64,000 bases of DNA from Roseospira visakhapatnamensis (GCF_014197915.1 NZ_JACIGK010000007.1:1-64000); one strand, 5' to 3'; counted from the stretch's first letter, positions 39,323 through 49,758 are shown. Translations and numbers: made by a program. Notes: generated by a model from the sequence alone, not told the origin.

Positions 39323-39718
39323 TCACTGGGCGGGGGCGATCCGAAACCGCACCGTGCGCGGCGGACCGCCGGCCAGCACCTCGATCTGGAGGGTCTCGCC
39401 CTCGCGACGAAAGCCCAGGCCCGCCCCCTCGGGACGCCAGCCCAATTGCGGCAAGGTCGCGGTGTAGAAGGCGCGCACCTGATCCGGCGTCACCGGTCCG
39501 ACGGCGTAGGCCTCGATCAGGCGTCCCCGGCCGGTCTCGAACACCACGCCGGTGTCGGACAGTTGGCGCAGGCCCGGCATCAGGGGCAGGTCCTCGGTGC
39601 CGGCGACAAAGGCGGCGGGTTCGGCGGCGGGGGCCGGTCCGCTCCAGGGTGACGGCAGGACCAGCGCGGCCAGCAGCAGGGCAAGGCCGATCCGGCGGGG
39701 CTTGACCATCGGTCCCAT
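39323..39718 (-). CDS. small exported protein, function unknown
   Basis: 131 residues. A signal peptide (about 1-31, LALLLAALVLPSPW...PAPAA) points to the periplasm. The mature part has a compact alpha/beta look, including VTPDQVRAFYTATLPQLGW and LGFRREGETLQIEVL. The family was not recognised. It starts 7 bases after mutM ends, so it is a likely third gene of the rlmN-mutM unit. ATG at 39709 is an alternative start. Confidence 0.75.
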   Translation of the reverse strand: MGPMVKPRRIGLALLLAALVLPSPWSGPAPAAEPAAFVAGTEDLPLMPGLRQLSDTGVVFETGRGRLIEAYAVGPVTPDQVRAFYTATLPQLGWRPEGAGLGFRREGETLQIEVLAGGPPRTVRFRIAPAQ

Positions 39719-39725
39719 GGCTCCT

Positions 39726-40571
39726 TCAGCGTTGCCGGCGCGGGCAGAAGTAGGTGGAGCGACCGCCCTGCACCATCCGCTGGATGCCGCCGGTCACGAC
39801 CACGTCGCAGGTGCAGCCGGGACACGGCTGCCCGTCCCGATCATAGACCGCGAAGGCATGCTGGAAATAGCCCCGTTCGCCGTTGGGCTGGCGATGATCG
39901 CGCAAGGTGGAACCGCCCGACTCCAACGCCTCGGTCAGCACCACGCGGATCGACTCCACCAGCCGCGCCGCGCGCGCCGCGCCCAGCCCGCCGGCCAGCC
40001 GGCGCGGCGACAGCCCCGCGCGAAACAGGCTTTCGCTGACATAGATGTTGCCCAGACCCGCCACCACGCGCTGGTCCAGCAACGCGGCCTTCAGCGTGCG
40101 CCGGGTGCCCGCCAGCCGCGCCGCCAGGGCCGGCCCGTCGAAGGCCGGATCCAGGGGCTCCGGTCCCAGGTGGGCCAGCAGAGGATGCGCCGCCAGGGCC
40201 CCGCCGGTGGTCAGCAGCAGGGCCCCGAACCGGCGCGGATCGTGGAAGGTCACGCGCGCGCCGGCCTCGGTATCGAGGATCACGTGGTCGTGGCGGTCCG
40301 GCGGCGGCCGGTTGCTGCCCGGCCGCGCGGCCAGCGAGCCGGACATGCCCAGGTGGCCGATGACCACCCGGTCGTCGTCGAGGTGGATCAGAAGGTACTT
40401 GCCCCGCCGTCCCAGGGTGGTTACCCGCCGCCCGGTCAGCGCCCGGGCGAAGCCGGCCGGCACCGGCCAGCGCAGCAGGGGCTGGCGCACCTCCACATGG
40501 GTGAGGCGGTGGCCCAGCAAGAACGGCTCCATGCCCCGACGCGCGGTCTCCACCTCGGGCAGTTCGGGCAT
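39726..40571 (-). CDS. mutM: formamidopyrimidine-DNA glycosylase Fpg/MutM
   Basis: 281 residues. The catalytic N-terminus is PELPEVETARRGMEP, in which Pro1 after Met removal is the nucleophile. Also seen are GRRGKYLLIHLDD, GHLGMSGSL, LGNIYVSESLFRAGLSP and the C-terminal zinc finger (CPGCTCDV...YFCPRRQR). It excises 8-oxoguanine. The finger reads CPGC followed by TCDV, and the final Cys pair is reduced to one Cys (FCPRR), so the fourth ligand is unclear. It starts 5 bases after rlmN. Confidence 0.93.
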   Translation of the reverse strand: MPELPEVETARRGMEPFLLGHRLTHVEVRQPLLRWPVPAGFARALTGRRVTTLGRRGKYLLIHLDDDRVVIGHLGMSGSLAARPGSNRPPPDRHDHVILDTEAGARVTFHDPRRFGALLLTTGGALAAHPLLAHLGPEPLDPAFDGPALAARLAGTRRTLKAALLDQRVVAGLGNIYVSESLFRAGLSPRRLAGGLGAARAARLVESIRVVLTEALESGGSTLRDHRQPNGERGYFQHAFAVYDRDGQPCPGCTCDVVVTGGIQRMVQGGRSTYFCPRRQR

Positions 40572-40576
40572 CGGGG

Positions 40577-41761
40577 TCAGCCGGCGGACGCGGCGCCGGA
40601 CTCCGTCCGGGCCTCCGCGACCGTGCGCGCCGGGCGACGGGCGTGCTCCGCCTCGGCCGCCGCGCGCGCCTCCGGGCTCAGGGTCGCCAGCCGCGCCCGG
40701 TAGCCGACCAGGCGCTCGCGCCGGGAATCCGAGCGCAACTGCCCGCAGGCCGCCAGGATATCGCGCCCGCGCGGCATGCGGATGGGCGCCGTCAGGCCGG
40801 CGTCGGCCAACTGGTCGGCGAAGCGCTGGATCGTGCGCATCGATGAGCACTCATAGGGCGCCCCCGGCCAGGGATTGAAGGGGATCAGGTTGACCTTGCA
40901 GGGCAGGCCCCGCACCAGGTCAATCAACGCCCGGGCATCGGCCGGCGAATCGTTCACCCCCTTCAGCATCACGTATTCCAGCGTGATGCGGCGCGCGTTG
41001 GACAGCCCGGGATAGGACCGCAGCGCCGCCATGAGCTGGTCGAGCGGGTACTTTCGATTGATGGGCATGATCTCGGAGCGCACCGCGTCGGTGGCCGCGT
41101 GCAGGCTGACGGCGAGGTTCACCCCCATCTCGTGGCCACACCGCTCGATCATCGGCACCACGCCCGAGGTGGACAGCGTGATGCGCCGCCGCGACAGCGC
41201 CAGCCCCTCGCCATCGGTGAGGATGGAGACGGCGCGGGCCACGTTGTCGAAGTTGAACAGCGGCTCGCCCATGCCCATCAGCACCACATTGGACAGGAGT
41301 CGAGTCTCGTCCGTCGGGGTCGGCCATTCGCCGTAACTGTCCCGCGCCACCATGAATTGACCGACTATTTCGGCCACCTCAAGGTTGCGAACCAGCATTT
41401 GCGTCCCAGTGTGACAAAAACGGCACGTCAGTGTGCATCCCACCTGGGAGGACACACACACCGCTCCCCGATCCTCCTCCGGGATATGCACCGCCTCGGC
41501 CTCACGGTTGTCCGAAAAGGCCATCAGCCACTTTCGGGTGCCGTCCGTGGAGGTCTGCTCCCGCGTCACCCGGGGGCGCTCCAGGCTGTGGGTGTCGGCC
41601 AGACGGCACCGCAAGCCCTTGGACAAGGTCGACATCTGATCAAACGATGTCGCGCCCCGGAAGTAGATCCAGTGCCAGAGCTGTTTGGCGCGGAACGGCT
41701 TCTCGCCCATCTCGACGAGAAGGGCGGCCAGGTCCGCGCGCGTGAGGCCGATCAGGTTCAT
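40577..41761 (-). CDS. rlmN: 23S rRNA/tRNA adenine-C2 methyltransferase RlmN
   Basis: 394 residues of the radical SAM RlmN/Cfr family. The cluster motif is CTLTCRFCHTGTQ, preceded by CVSSQVG. LMGMGEPLFNFDNV, LSTSGVVPMIERCG, NLAVSLHAATDAVRSEIMP and INLIPFNPWPG-like blocks are present. It methylates A2503 of 23S rRNA and A37 of some tRNAs. The start at 41761 (MNLIGL) is used; a TTG 18 bases upstream is also possible. The C-terminal 35 residues are Ala/Glu/Arg-rich. It heads the rlmN-mutM unit. Confidence 0.95.
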   Translation of the reverse strand: MNLIGLTRADLAALLVEMGEKPFRAKQLWHWIYFRGATSFDQMSTLSKGLRCRLADTHSLERPRVTREQTSTDGTRKWLMAFSDNREAEAVHIPEEDRGAVCVSSQVGCTLTCRFCHTGTQMLVRNLEVAEIVGQFMVARDSYGEWPTPTDETRLLSNVVLMGMGEPLFNFDNVARAVSILTDGEGLALSRRRITLSTSGVVPMIERCGHEMGVNLAVSLHAATDAVRSEIMPINRKYPLDQLMAALRSYPGLSNARRITLEYVMLKGVNDSPADARALIDLVRGLPCKVNLIPFNPWPGAPYECSSMRTIQRFADQLADAGLTAPIRMPRGRDILAACGQLRSDSRRERLVGYRARLATLSPEARAAAEAEHARRPARTVAEARTESGAASAG

Positions 41762-42077
41762 GAATCCCGTTCCCGACAATGGGGATGCCCACGGTCCGTC
41801 GTGGCCGGAGGCACGCCGCTCACATGAGCCCAGCCGGCCTCGGGGTCAACCGATTTCCAGTACCCTTGCGGTGTGTTTTTCGGTATACCGGGTGACACAG
41901 AAGTCGCATCGCGTCTCGACTGCGGCAAAAGAGTCACGGTTCGTCGACAACCGCCTGATTAACGGGTGATGTCGGTTGACGGTGTGTGGAAGCATATGTT
42001 TGTCATTTTAATGGGATCGGTCGCTCGCTGCTAAGTGCGGCCGCCCGTCTGATCAGGTGATGGAGGAGATGCCTAAA
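41762..42077. promoter_or_regulatory. divergent spacer, rlmN / OmpA-like lipoprotein
   Basis: About 315 bases between divergent starts, clearly less GC-rich from 41850 to 42010. A TTGACG box occurs near 41970, with CATATG and TTTTAATG downstream, a possible promoter for the lipoprotein; spacing to a -10 box is not ideal. No gene is seen. GGAGGAG at 42062-42068 is the ribosome site for the start at 42078. Confidence 0.45.
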
Positions 42078-42890
42078 ATGATGAAGAAGGTGATCATCGC
42101 GGTTGCCGCCGCCGGCCTCCTGTCCGCATGCGCGAACAGGTGGGACGTGGACGGAGCGCGCAGCATGGAGAACGTGGGTGGCCCGTTCCACGCCGCGCTG
42201 CAGACTGAATATGCCGACCTGGCCGCCAGCGAAGCCAACGAGGGCGATTGGCCGGACACCGCCTACTTCGTGGCCAAGGCGAAGGCCGCCGCCATGGGCG
42301 AGTCCGTGGCCCCCACGGCCATGGAAGAACGGGACCTGCCGGCCAAGTACGTCGACGAACTGGCCGCCGCCCGCAACGACCTGATGGGCGCCCTGGGTCA
42401 GGGCGTCGCCGACAGCAACCCGACGGTCGCCGCGCGTGCGCAGGCCATGTTCGATTGCTGGATGCAGGAAGCCGAGGAAGACCGCCAGCCGGACGACATT
42501 GCCGCCTGCAGGCAGGGCTTCATGGACGCCATGAACCAGTTCGGGACCCCGGCCATGCCGACCCCGTTCATGGTGTACTTCGACCTCGACTCCTCGACCC
42601 TGGACGCCGAGTCGATGGCGACCCTGGACGCGGTTGCGAGTGACTACCAGCAGGTGGTGCCGCCGCGCGTGCTGGTGGTCGGCCACACCGACACCTCCGG
42701 CTCGTTCGACTACAACATCGTGCTGTCCGAGCGTCGCGCCGAGAGCGTGGCCCGCGCCCTGGCCGCGCGTGGTATCGCGTCCGAGGTCATGCGCCTGGAA
42801 GCCTATGGTGAAGAGCGCCTGATGGTTCCGACCGCCGACGGCGTTGTCGAGCGTCAGAACCGTCGCGTGGAAGTGATGTTCCAGAACTGA
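42078..42890 (+). CDS. OmpA family lipoprotein
   Basis: 270 residues. The signal peptide [18 protein letters not shown] ends in a lipobox with Cys19 acylated. The next 140 residues are acidic, Ala-rich and mostly helical, with two Cys (in FDCWMQEA and AACRQGF) that may form a disulfide. The C-terminal OmpA domain has FMVYFDLDSSTLDAES, VVGHTDTSGSFDYNIVLSERR and RQNRRVEVMF, and binds peptidoglycan non-covalently. Its start is placed 9 bases after GGAGGAG. A strong terminator follows at 42945-42982, so it is monocistronic. Confidence 0.9.
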   Translation: MMKKVIIAVAAAGLLSACANRWDVDGARSMENVGGPFHAALQTEYADLAASEANEGDWPDTAYFVAKAKAAAMGESVAPTAMEERDLPAKYVDELAAARNDLMGALGQGVADSNPTVAARAQAMFDCWMQEAEEDRQPDDIAACRQGFMDAMNQFGTPAMPTPFMVYFDLDSSTLDAESMATLDAVASDYQQVVPPRVLVVGHTDTSGSFDYNIVLSERRAESVARALAARGIASEVMRLEAYGEERLMVPTADGVVERQNRRVEVMFQN

Positions 42891-42913
42891 TCCGGCTCCT
42901 CGCGGACCGGGTC

Positions 42914-42931
42914 CCGAGCCCTCGGGCTCGG
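42914..42931 (+). other. short hairpin after OmpA-like gene
   Basis: A 7-bp stem CCGAGCC / GGCTCGG with a CTCG loop, 24 bases after the stop, directly ahead of the larger terminator at 42945-42982. It may protect the mRNA 3' end. Confidence 0.4.
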
Positions 42932-42944
42932 CCTGTACCAGAAG

Positions 42945-42982
42945 CGGCGCGTCAGGGTTTCCCTGGCGCGCCGTTTCGTTTT
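42945..42982 (+). terminator. rho-independent terminator of the OmpA-like gene
   Basis: A 13-bp stem (42945-42957 with 42961-42973, one G-U pair) and a TTT loop, followed by TTTCGTTTT. It is the clearest intrinsic terminator in the window, fitting an abundant monocistronic envelope-protein mRNA. Confidence 0.9.
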
Positions 42983-43161
42983 GGGACATCGCCGGAGCCG
43001 GGACGATGACCCGGGGTCTGGGTCCTGAGCCCTCCGGGCACGACGCACCCGGGCGTCGCCGGAGCCGGTGACCGGGGGCGCGGGGGTTGGAGGATCGGGG
43101 CGCCCGTCCCACATGCTGGGAAGAGCGCTCGCCTTCCAGCCGCATCCGGAACGATCCAGCC

Positions 43162-44418
43162 ATGACCACCGCCGACGGTCTTCCCTCGACGCGACAGGCC
43201 GGGTGCGAACCGGCCCCCCGGCCCACGCCGGCCGACGCGGATGTCCCCGGGTCGGTGTCGGTCACCGTGCTGCCGGGGATCGACGCCGTGCCCGCCGCCG
43301 ACTGGGACGCCTGCGCCGGGTTCGACAACCCCTTTGTCGGCCACGCGTTCCTGGCGGCCCTGGAGACGTCCGGCTCGGTCGGCCCGGGCAGCGGCTGGCG
43401 GCCCCGGCACCTGCTGATCAAGGAGCGCGACGGCCGTCCGCTGGCGGTGGCGCCGCTCTACCTGAAAAGCCATTCCTACGGCGAGTACGTGTTCGACTGG
43501 AGTTGGGCCAACGCCTACGAAAACGCCGGCGGTCGTTACTACCCCAAGCTCCAGGCGGCCGTGCCCTTCACCCCGGTGACCGGCCCGCGCCTGCTGGCGC
43601 GCCCGGACGCCGACGCCCCCGACGGCCTGCGCCGCGCCCTGCTGGCGGCCATGATCAGCCTGGCCGAGCGCGCCGACCTGTCCGGCGTCCATGTGACCTT
43701 CCCCACCCGGGCCGAGGCCGACCTGGGCGAGGACCTGGGCTTCCTGCGGCGGCAGGGGCAGCAGTACCATTGGGAGAACCCGGGCTATCGCGACTTCCAG
43801 GACTTCCTCGACACCCTGACCTCCCGCAAGCGCAAGACGATCCGCAAGGAGCGTGATCGCGCCAACAGCCAGGGCGTGACCCTGCGCCTGTTGACGGGCG
43901 CGGAGATCGAGAGCCGCCATTGGGATGCATTCTACGAATTCTATCTGTGCACCGCCGACCGCAAGTGGGGCCAACCCTATCTGACGCGGTCCTTCTTCCA
44001 CCACCTTGGCGAGCGCCTGGCCGATCGGGTGCTGCTGGTGATGGGTGAACAGACGGGCGGCCGCCGTCCGGTCTGCGGGGCCCTGAACCTGATCGGCGGG
44101 GACACCTTGTTCGGCCGCACCTGGGGTGCCCTGGACGACTTCCGCTTCCTGCATTTCGAGGCGTGCTATTATCGCGCCATGGACTTCGCCATCGCGCGCG
44201 GCCTGCGCTGGGTGGAGGCCGGCGCCCAGGGCGAGCACAAGATCCAGCGCGGCTACCTGCCGCAGGTGACCCACAGCCTGCACTGGATCGCCGACCCCGG
44301 GTTCCGGGCCGCCGTCGCCCGCTTCCTGGAGCAGGAACGGGCCATGGTGGGCGCGGAAATGGCGGCCCTGACCGCCTTCGGGCCGTACCGCAAGGGAGAC
44401 CCGCCCGTCTGCCGTTGA
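43162..44418 (+). CDS. FemAB-like GNAT protein (DUF482 family)
   Basis: 418 residues of the FemAB_like (PF04339) GNAT group, annotated in many alphaproteobacteria without a proven reaction. Blocks seen are WDACAGFDNPFVGHAFLAAL, YLKSHSYGEYVFDWSWANAY, SRKRKTIRKERDRANSQGV and VEAGAQGEHKIQRGYLP. A role in aminoacyl transfer to the cell wall or a lipid is possible by analogy with FemAB, but not shown. The N-terminal 35 residues are Pro/Ala-rich. The start at 43162 is chosen because upstream sequence does not match the family. Confidence 0.85.
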   Translation: MTTADGLPSTRQAGCEPAPRPTPADADVPGSVSVTVLPGIDAVPAADWDACAGFDNPFVGHAFLAALETSGSVGPGSGWRPRHLLIKERDGRPLAVAPLYLKSHSYGEYVFDWSWANAYENAGGRYYPKLQAAVPFTPVTGPRLLARPDADAPDGLRRALLAAMISLAERADLSGVHVTFPTRAEADLGEDLGFLRRQGQQYHWENPGYRDFQDFLDTLTSRKRKTIRKERDRANSQGVTLRLLTGAEIESRHWDAFYEFYLCTADRKWGQPYLTRSFFHHLGERLADRVLLVMGEQTGGRRPVCGALNLIGGDTLFGRTWGALDDFRFLHFEACYYRAMDFAIARGLRWVEAGAQGEHKIQRGYLPQVTHSLHWIADPGFRAAVARFLEQERAMVGAEMAALTAFGPYRKGDPPVCR

Positions 44419-44521
44419 TCCGCCGGTGATCCCCCGTTGAGTGGATGGGGACCGCCGTCGCGGTGTGGTATCCCATCGCCATCACCGCCCCCTGCCCCCG
44501 CCTCGCATCAGGACCTCCGCC

Positions 44522-45106
44522 ATGTCCCCCACACCGTCCGACGCGGCCACCGTGCCGGCCGTGCTCGCCTTCTGGTTCGGCGCCCCCGAGTCGCCGGAAC
44601 ACGGCTCGTTCCGCGATGTCTGGTTCAAGCCGTCCGCGACGTTCGATGCCGAGGTCCGCGCCCGCTTCGCCGACGCTCACGCCCGCGCCGCCCAGGGAGA
44701 CCTGAACCCCTGGGCCGAGACGCCCCGGGGCGCGCTCGCCCTCGTGCTGCTGCTGGACCAGGTGCCGCGCAACATCTTCCGGGGCACGCCGGCGGCCTTC
44801 GCCACCGATGCCCGGGCGCTGGCGGTCGCCACGCAGGCGCTGCGCGACGGCCACGACGGCGCGCTGGCGCCCCTGGACCGGTTGTTCCTGTACATGCCCT
44901 TTCAGCATGCCGAGGACCTGGTGGAGCAGGAGCGCTCCCTGGCCCTGTACGAGCGCCTGGGGATCGAGGCCGCGCAGAAGTCCGCTCACCGTCATCACGA
45001 AATCATCGCCCGCTTCGGTCGCTTCCCCCACCGCAACGCCATCCTGGGCCGCGAGACCACCGAGGCGGAGCGGGCCTTCCTCCTGGAGCCGAACTCATCG
45101 TTCTGA
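44522..45106 (+). CDS. DUF924 family protein
   Basis: 194 residues of the TPR-like helical DUF924 family. Diagnostic pieces are VLAFWFGAPESPEHG, WFKPSATFDAEVRARF, LALVLLLDQVPRNIFRG, ALDRLFLYMPFQHAEDL-like (LDRLFLYMPFQHAEDL) and RFGRFPHRNAILGR. Function is unknown; cytoplasmic by absence of a signal. It lies downstream of the FemAB-like gene after 103 bases and converges on the exported protein at 45158. Confidence 0.9.
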   Translation: MSPTPSDAATVPAVLAFWFGAPESPEHGSFRDVWFKPSATFDAEVRARFADAHARAAQGDLNPWAETPRGALALVLLLDQVPRNIFRGTPAAFATDARALAVATQALRDGHDGALAPLDRLFLYMPFQHAEDLVEQERSLALYERLGIEAAQKSAHRHHEIIARFGRFPHRNAILGRETTEAERAFLLEPNSSF

Positions 45107-45157
45107 TCGTCGCGGCGATCCTCGCGGACCGCGCGACTCCGCGCCCTTGGCGCCCGG

Positions 45158-45790
45158 TCAGCGACAGGGATGCGCGGTCGAGCCGGGTCGGCAGACCCGG
45201 GCGGCCTTGAGCAGGGCGATGGCCTCGCGGCGCGCGGCGGCATCGATGCCGGCGTCCGCGCCGGGACTGAACGGATCGGTCCGCCAGACGCGTTGGAGAA
45301 CGTAGACCGCCTGCTCGCCCAGGGTGGCCTTGAAGAACGCGGTCTCGCCCCGCCCGGTGCGGGTGTTCGTGGGACAGCCCAGCACCCAGAAGCCGGTGGG
45401 ATAGCCGTTGCTCTCGCCGCGTTGCAGGGCGCCGCCACGCGCGCCATCGCAGTCCGCGCGGTAGCCCGCCAGCGCCCGGGCGTGTAGATCCTCAAGGGTC
45501 GGCGGCCGGGCCGTGCGCAGCACCTGCACGGTGATCATGTCCCGCCAGGTCTCGCCCCCCTGCGCGGGCGGGACCAGATGGCGCACGCTCAGGCCATCAC
45601 GCTCGACGCGATGCACCTCGCGCCATCCGGTGGGCGGGGTGAAGCGCAGGGTCTCGGCGCCGGCCCCGGCCGCCGGGGACGGCCCCACGCCGCCCCCCGG
45701 CAGGAGCACGACAAGCACCGCCAAGAGCCCCACGACCCTCGCGCCCAGTGCCCTCGTGATCGCCGTCGCCCGCCACCGCTGGTCCGCCAT
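45158..45790 (-). CDS. exported protein of unknown function
   Basis: 210 residues. A hydrophobic signal (about residues 14-42, ending GAGAE) implies export to the periplasm. The mature part has TPPTGWREVHRVERDGLSVR and a Cys-containing block (YRADCDGARG, WVLGCPTNTRTG) that may hold a disulfide. The family was not recognised. It is divergent from lipB, with 206 bases between the starts. Confidence 0.7.
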   Translation of the reverse strand: MADQRWRATAITRALGARVVGLLAVLVVLLPGGGVGPSPAAGAGAETLRFTPPTGWREVHRVERDGLSVRHLVPPAQGGETWRDMITVQVLRTARPPTLEDLHARALAGYRADCDGARGGALQRGESNGYPTGFWVLGCPTNTRTGRGETAFFKATLGEQAVYVLQRVWRTDPFSPGADAGIDAAARREAIALLKAARVCRPGSTAHPCR

Positions 45791-45996
45791 GCCCTGGATC
45801 TCCGTCCGCGTCCGGGCCGCCAGGGTAGCGCAGGACCCGGCGCCGAACCAGGAGCCCCGCCGGCCGCTGGCGTCCTGGCGGTCGCGCGGCGGCGCTGGTA
45901 GGCTGTCCGCTCCCAGGGCCCACCAAGTGGCCACCAGTGCCCCCGGGCCGGCACGCGGGCCGGGGGCCGTCGCCATCGCGGAGGACACCACCCGCA

Positions 45997-46710
45997 GTGA
46001 CCACACCCATGGCCTCATCGCCGGACGACACGCCGGCGCCCGTCTCCTGGCGCATCGACGACGCGCCCGTGCCCTATCCCGACGCCCTGGCGGCGATGGA
46101 GAACCGCGTGGCGGCCATCCGCGCCGGCACGGCACCGGAGCAGGTGTGGCTGTTGGAGCATCCGCCGCTCTACACCGCCGGCACCAGCGCCGATCCCGCC
46201 GACCTGCTGGCCCCCGACCGCTTCCCGGTGTACGCGGCCGGACGCGGCGGACAGTACACCTATCACGGGCCGGGCCAGCGGGTGGGCTACGTGATGCTCG
46301 ACCTGATCCCGCGTGGGCGCGACGTGCGCTGTCATGTGCACCGGCTGGAAGAGTGGCTGACTCGCACCCTGGACGCCTTCGGGGTGCGCGCCGAGCGCCG
46401 CGCCGGCCGGGTGGGCCTGTGGGTGGCGCGCGGTGGCGGGCGCGAGGACAAGATCGCCGCCATCGGCGTGCGCGTGCGGCGCTGGGTCACCTTCCACGGC
46501 GTGGCCCTGAACGTGGATCCGGATCTGAGCCATTTCGGCGGCATCGTGCCCTGCGGCATCCGCGAGCACGGCGTCACCAGCCTGTGGGACCTGGGGCATG
46601 GCGTCTCCATGCCGGAGGTCGACACCGCCTTGCGGGAGAGCTTCGAGGAGGTGTTCGGGACCCCCATCCCTGACCAACCCGGGTGTCGGTCGCCGAGCGT
46701 TTCTCCTTAA
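45997..46710 (+). CDS. lipB: octanoyl-[ACP]:protein octanoyltransferase LipB
   Basis: 237 residues. It moves octanoyl from ACP to lipoyl domains. Family blocks are [38 protein letters not shown] and the catalytic pair: Lys in [18 protein letters not shown] and Cys in [20 protein letters not shown] at 45997 is preferred because GGAGGA lies ten bases before it; ATG at 46009 is the alternative. lipA is not adjacent. Confidence 0.92.
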   Translation: MTTPMASSPDDTPAPVSWRIDDAPVPYPDALAAMENRVAAIRAGTAPEQVWLLEHPPLYTAGTSADPADLLAPDRFPVYAAGRGGQYTYHGPGQRVGYVMLDLIPRGRDVRCHVHRLEEWLTRTLDAFGVRAERRAGRVGLWVARGGGREDKIAAIGVRVRRWVTFHGVALNVDPDLSHFGGIVPCGIREHGVTSLWDLGHGVSMPEVDTALRESFEEVFGTPIPDQPGCRSPSVSP

Positions 46711-46834
46711 ACGGTCATAACCCCACTCCCACCCCTTACATTCGCCGTTGACCCCCCGCGACGCCCGCCCTAAGAACGGCGCGGGCCACGATCCCCCAAC
46801 GGATCGCGACCCTTCTGCAAGGAAGGGAGATTCC

Positions 46835-48004
46835 ATGACAGAGACGCAGAAGCCGGCCACCCGGCCGGCCAACCCTAATTTTTCCTCCGGTCCCTGCGCC
46901 AAGCGCCCCGGCTGGACCGTCGATGCCCTGAGCGCCGCCCTGGTGGGCCGCTCGCACCGCTCCAAGCCCGGCAAGGCGCGCATCGCCCAGGTGCTGGACA
47001 AGAGCCGCGCGCTGCTCGGCCTCCCCAACGACTATCGCATCGGCATCGTGCCGGCGTCCGACACCGGCGCCGTGGAGATGGCGCTGTGGTCGCTGCTGGG
47101 CGCGCGCGGCGTGGACCTGCTGGCCTGGGAAAGCTTCGGCGCCGGCTGGGTGACCGACGTCGTCAAGCAGCTCAAGCTGACGGACTGCCGCACCCTGAGC
47201 GCGTCCTATGGCGCGCTGCCGGACTTTACCCAGGTGGATTTCGACGGCGACGTGGTGTTCACCTGGAACGGCACCACGTCCGGCGTGTGCCTGCCCAACG
47301 GCGACGACATCCCGGCCGAGCGCGGCGGCCTGACCATCTGCGACGCCACCTCGGCGGCCTTCGCCATGGACCTGCCGTGGGACAAACTGGATGTGGTCAC
47401 CTACTCCTGGCAGAAGGTGCTGGGCGGCGAGGCGCAGCACGGCATGCTGATCCTGTCGCCGCGCGCGGTGAAGCGGCTGGAGTCCTACACGCCCCCCTGG
47501 CCGCTGCCCAAGCTGTTCCGCATGACCAAGGGCGGCAAGCTCATCGAGGGCATTTTCAAGGGCGAGACCATCAACACGCCGTCCATGCTGGTGATCGAGG
47601 ACGCGCTGGACGGCCTGGCCTGGGCCGAGGCGCAGGGCGGCCTGCCGGGTCTGATCGCCCGCAGCCAGGCCAACCTGGCGGTGGTCTCCGACTGGGTGGC
47701 GAAAACCGACTGGGTGGACTTCTTGGCCACCGATCCCGCGACCCGCTCGTCGACGTCCATCTGCCTGACCGTGGTGGCCGACTGGTTCACCGCCCTGTCC
47801 GCCGACGACCAGGCCAAGGCCGCGAAGCGCATGGTGGCGCTGCTGGACGCCGAGGGCGTGGCTTTCGACATCGGCGCCTACCGCGACGCGCCACCCGGGC
47901 TGCGGCTGTGGGGCGGGGCGACGGTGGAGTCCACCGACATGGCCGCGCTGCTGCCCTGGCTGGACTGGGCCGAGGCCACGGTGCGCGCCGAGATCGCCGC
48001 CTGA
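46835..48004 (+). CDS. serC: phosphoserine aminotransferase
   Basis: 389 residues of the alphaproteobacterial SerC type. It opens [63 protein letters not shown] and the PLP lysine in [15 protein letters not shown] are visible. It converts 3-phosphohydroxypyruvate to phosphoserine. An AAGGAAGGGAGA ribosome site precedes it. serA follows after 117 bases, so the two act in one serine-synthesis operon. Confidence 0.95.
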   Translation: MTETQKPATRPANPNFSSGPCAKRPGWTVDALSAALVGRSHRSKPGKARIAQVLDKSRALLGLPNDYRIGIVPASDTGAVEMALWSLLGARGVDLLAWESFGAGWVTDVVKQLKLTDCRTLSASYGALPDFTQVDFDGDVVFTWNGTTSGVCLPNGDDIPAERGGLTICDATSAAFAMDLPWDKLDVVTYSWQKVLGGEAQHGMLILSPRAVKRLESYTPPWPLPKLFRMTKGGKLIEGIFKGETINTPSMLVIEDALDGLAWAEAQGGLPGLIARSQANLAVVSDWVAKTDWVDFLATDPATRSSTSICLTVVADWFTALSADDQAKAAKRMVALLDAEGVAFDIGAYRDAPPGLRLWGGATVESTDMAALLPWLDWAEATVRAEIAA

Positions 48005-48121
48005 CGCATCCTGACGCCCGCCCCGATTCCGCGCGGAGGACATTCGCCGGATGCGGGGCCGCGCCCTCTCGTGGCGTCCCAGGAGACGCCACCCCGCCGA
48101 TTCGAACGAAAGGATGTCACC

Positions 48122-49699
48122 ATGCCCAAGGTGCTGGTGAGCGACAAACTCAGCCCGACCGCCGTCGAGATCTTCCGCGAGCGCGGCATCACGGCGGACG
48201 TCAAGACCGGGCTGACCCCCGAGGAGTTGATCGCCATCATCGGCGAGTATGACGGCCTGGCCATCCGCTCGGCCACCAAGGTGACCAAGGCCGTGCTGGC
48301 CGCCGCGTCCAACCTGAAGGTGATCGGGCGCGCCGGCATCGGCGTCGACAACGTCGACGTCCCGGCCGCCACCCAGTCGGGCGTGGTGGTGATGAACACC
48401 CCCTACGGCAACGCCATCACCACGGCCGAACACGCCATCGCCATGATGTTCGCCCAGGCCCGCCAGATCCCGCAGGCCAACGCCTCCACCCACGCCGGCA
48501 AGTGGGAGAAGAGCAAGTTCATGGGCGTGGAGCTGTCCGGCAAGGTGCTGGGCATCATCGGCTGCGGCAACATCGGCTCCATCGTCGCCGAGCGGGCCAT
48601 CGGCCTGCGCATGCGGGTGATCGCCTACGACCCGTTCCTGTCGCCGGAGCGGGCCACCGACCTGGGCGTGGAGAAGGTGGACCTGGACGACCTGATCCAG
48701 CGCGCCGACATCATCACCCTGCACACGCCGCTGACCGACAAGACCCGGGGCATCCTGAACGCGGACGCCATCGCCCGTATGAAGAAGGGCGTGCGCATCG
48801 TCAACTGCGCGCGCGGCGGTCTGGTGGACGAGGCGGCGCTGAAGGCGGCGCTGGAGAGTGGTCACGTGGCGGGCGCGGCCCTGGACGTGTTCGCCGAGGA
48901 GCCGGCCCGCGACAACCCCCTGTTCGGCATGGACACGGTGGTCTGCACGCCGCACCTGGGCGCCTCCACCAGCGAGGCCCAGGAAAACGTGGCCCTGCAA
49001 GTGGCCGAGCAGATCAGCGACTTCCTGTTGACCGGCGCGGTGACCAACGCGCTGAACACGGCGGCGGTGAGCGCCGAGGACGCGCCGCGCCTGCGCCCCT
49101 ACATGAAGCTGTGCGCGCAACTCGGCAGCTTCGCCGGGCAGATCACCGAAAGCGGCCTGAAGTCGGTGCACATCGAATACCAGGGCGACGTGGCCGGCCT
49201 GAACACCCGGCCGCTGACGTCGGTGGTGCTGCAGGGATTGCTGTCGCCGCTGCTGGACTCGGTCAACATGGTCAACGCCCAGGTGATCGCCCGCGACCGC
49301 GACGTCGAGGTCAAGGAGACGAAAAGCGAGAGCTGCCGCAACTACCACAGCCTGATCCGGCTGGAGGTCACCACCGAGCGCCAGACCCGCAGCGTCGAGG
49401 GCTCGCTGTTCGGTGACGCCCTGCCGCGCGTGGTGCGCATCAACGACATCCCGGTCGAGGCCGAACTGGCCCCCGACATGCTTTACACCATCAACGAGGA
49501 CAAGCCGGGCTTCATCGGCCGCCTGGGCTCGACCATCGGCGACGCGGGGCTCAACATCGCCTCGTTCCATCTGGGCCGGGCCTCGGTGGGGGGACAGGCC
49601 ATCTGCCTGGTGCAGGTGGACAGCGCGGTCTCGCCCGAGGTGCTGGCCACGCTGTGCGGGCTGCCGCATGTGCTGATGGCCAAGGCGCTGCGGTTCTGA
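48122..49699 (+). CDS. serA: D-3-phosphoglycerate dehydrogenase
   Basis: 525 residues, the long form with an intervening domain and a C-terminal ACT domain. Seen are [19 protein letters not shown], the NAD loop [27 protein letters not shown]-type block [32 protein letters not shown] and the ACT segment [19 protein letters not shown]. It catalyses the first serine-specific step and is probably serine-regulated. A 15-bp hairpin at 49726-49758 follows the stop. Confidence 0.96.
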   Translation: MPKVLVSDKLSPTAVEIFRERGITADVKTGLTPEELIAIIGEYDGLAIRSATKVTKAVLAAASNLKVIGRAGIGVDNVDVPAATQSGVVVMNTPYGNAITTAEHAIAMMFAQARQIPQANASTHAGKWEKSKFMGVELSGKVLGIIGCGNIGSIVAERAIGLRMRVIAYDPFLSPERATDLGVEKVDLDDLIQRADIITLHTPLTDKTRGILNADAIARMKKGVRIVNCARGGLVDEAALKAALESGHVAGAALDVFAEEPARDNPLFGMDTVVCTPHLGASTSEAQENVALQVAEQISDFLLTGAVTNALNTAAVSAEDAPRLRPYMKLCAQLGSFAGQITESGLKSVHIEYQGDVAGLNTRPLTSVVLQGLLSPLLDSVNMVNAQVIARDRDVEVKETKSESCRNYHSLIRLEVTTERQTRSVEGSLFGDALPRVVRINDIPVEAELAPDMLYTINEDKPGFIGRLGSTIGDAGLNIASFHLGRASVGGQAICLVQVDSAVSPEVLATLCGLPHVLMAKALRF

Positions 49700-49725
49700 T
49701 CCGGCGCCGTCCGTCCCCGGACGCG

Positions 49726-49758
49726 CGAAGGGCCGATCCCACCGGGATCGGCCCTTCG
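49726..49758 (+). terminator. terminator-like hairpin after serA
   Basis: A perfect 15-bp stem (49726-49740 with 49744-49758) with an ACC loop, 27 bases after the serA stop. The downstream TATCTT is only weakly T-rich, but stem strength makes transcript ending likely. Confidence 0.75.
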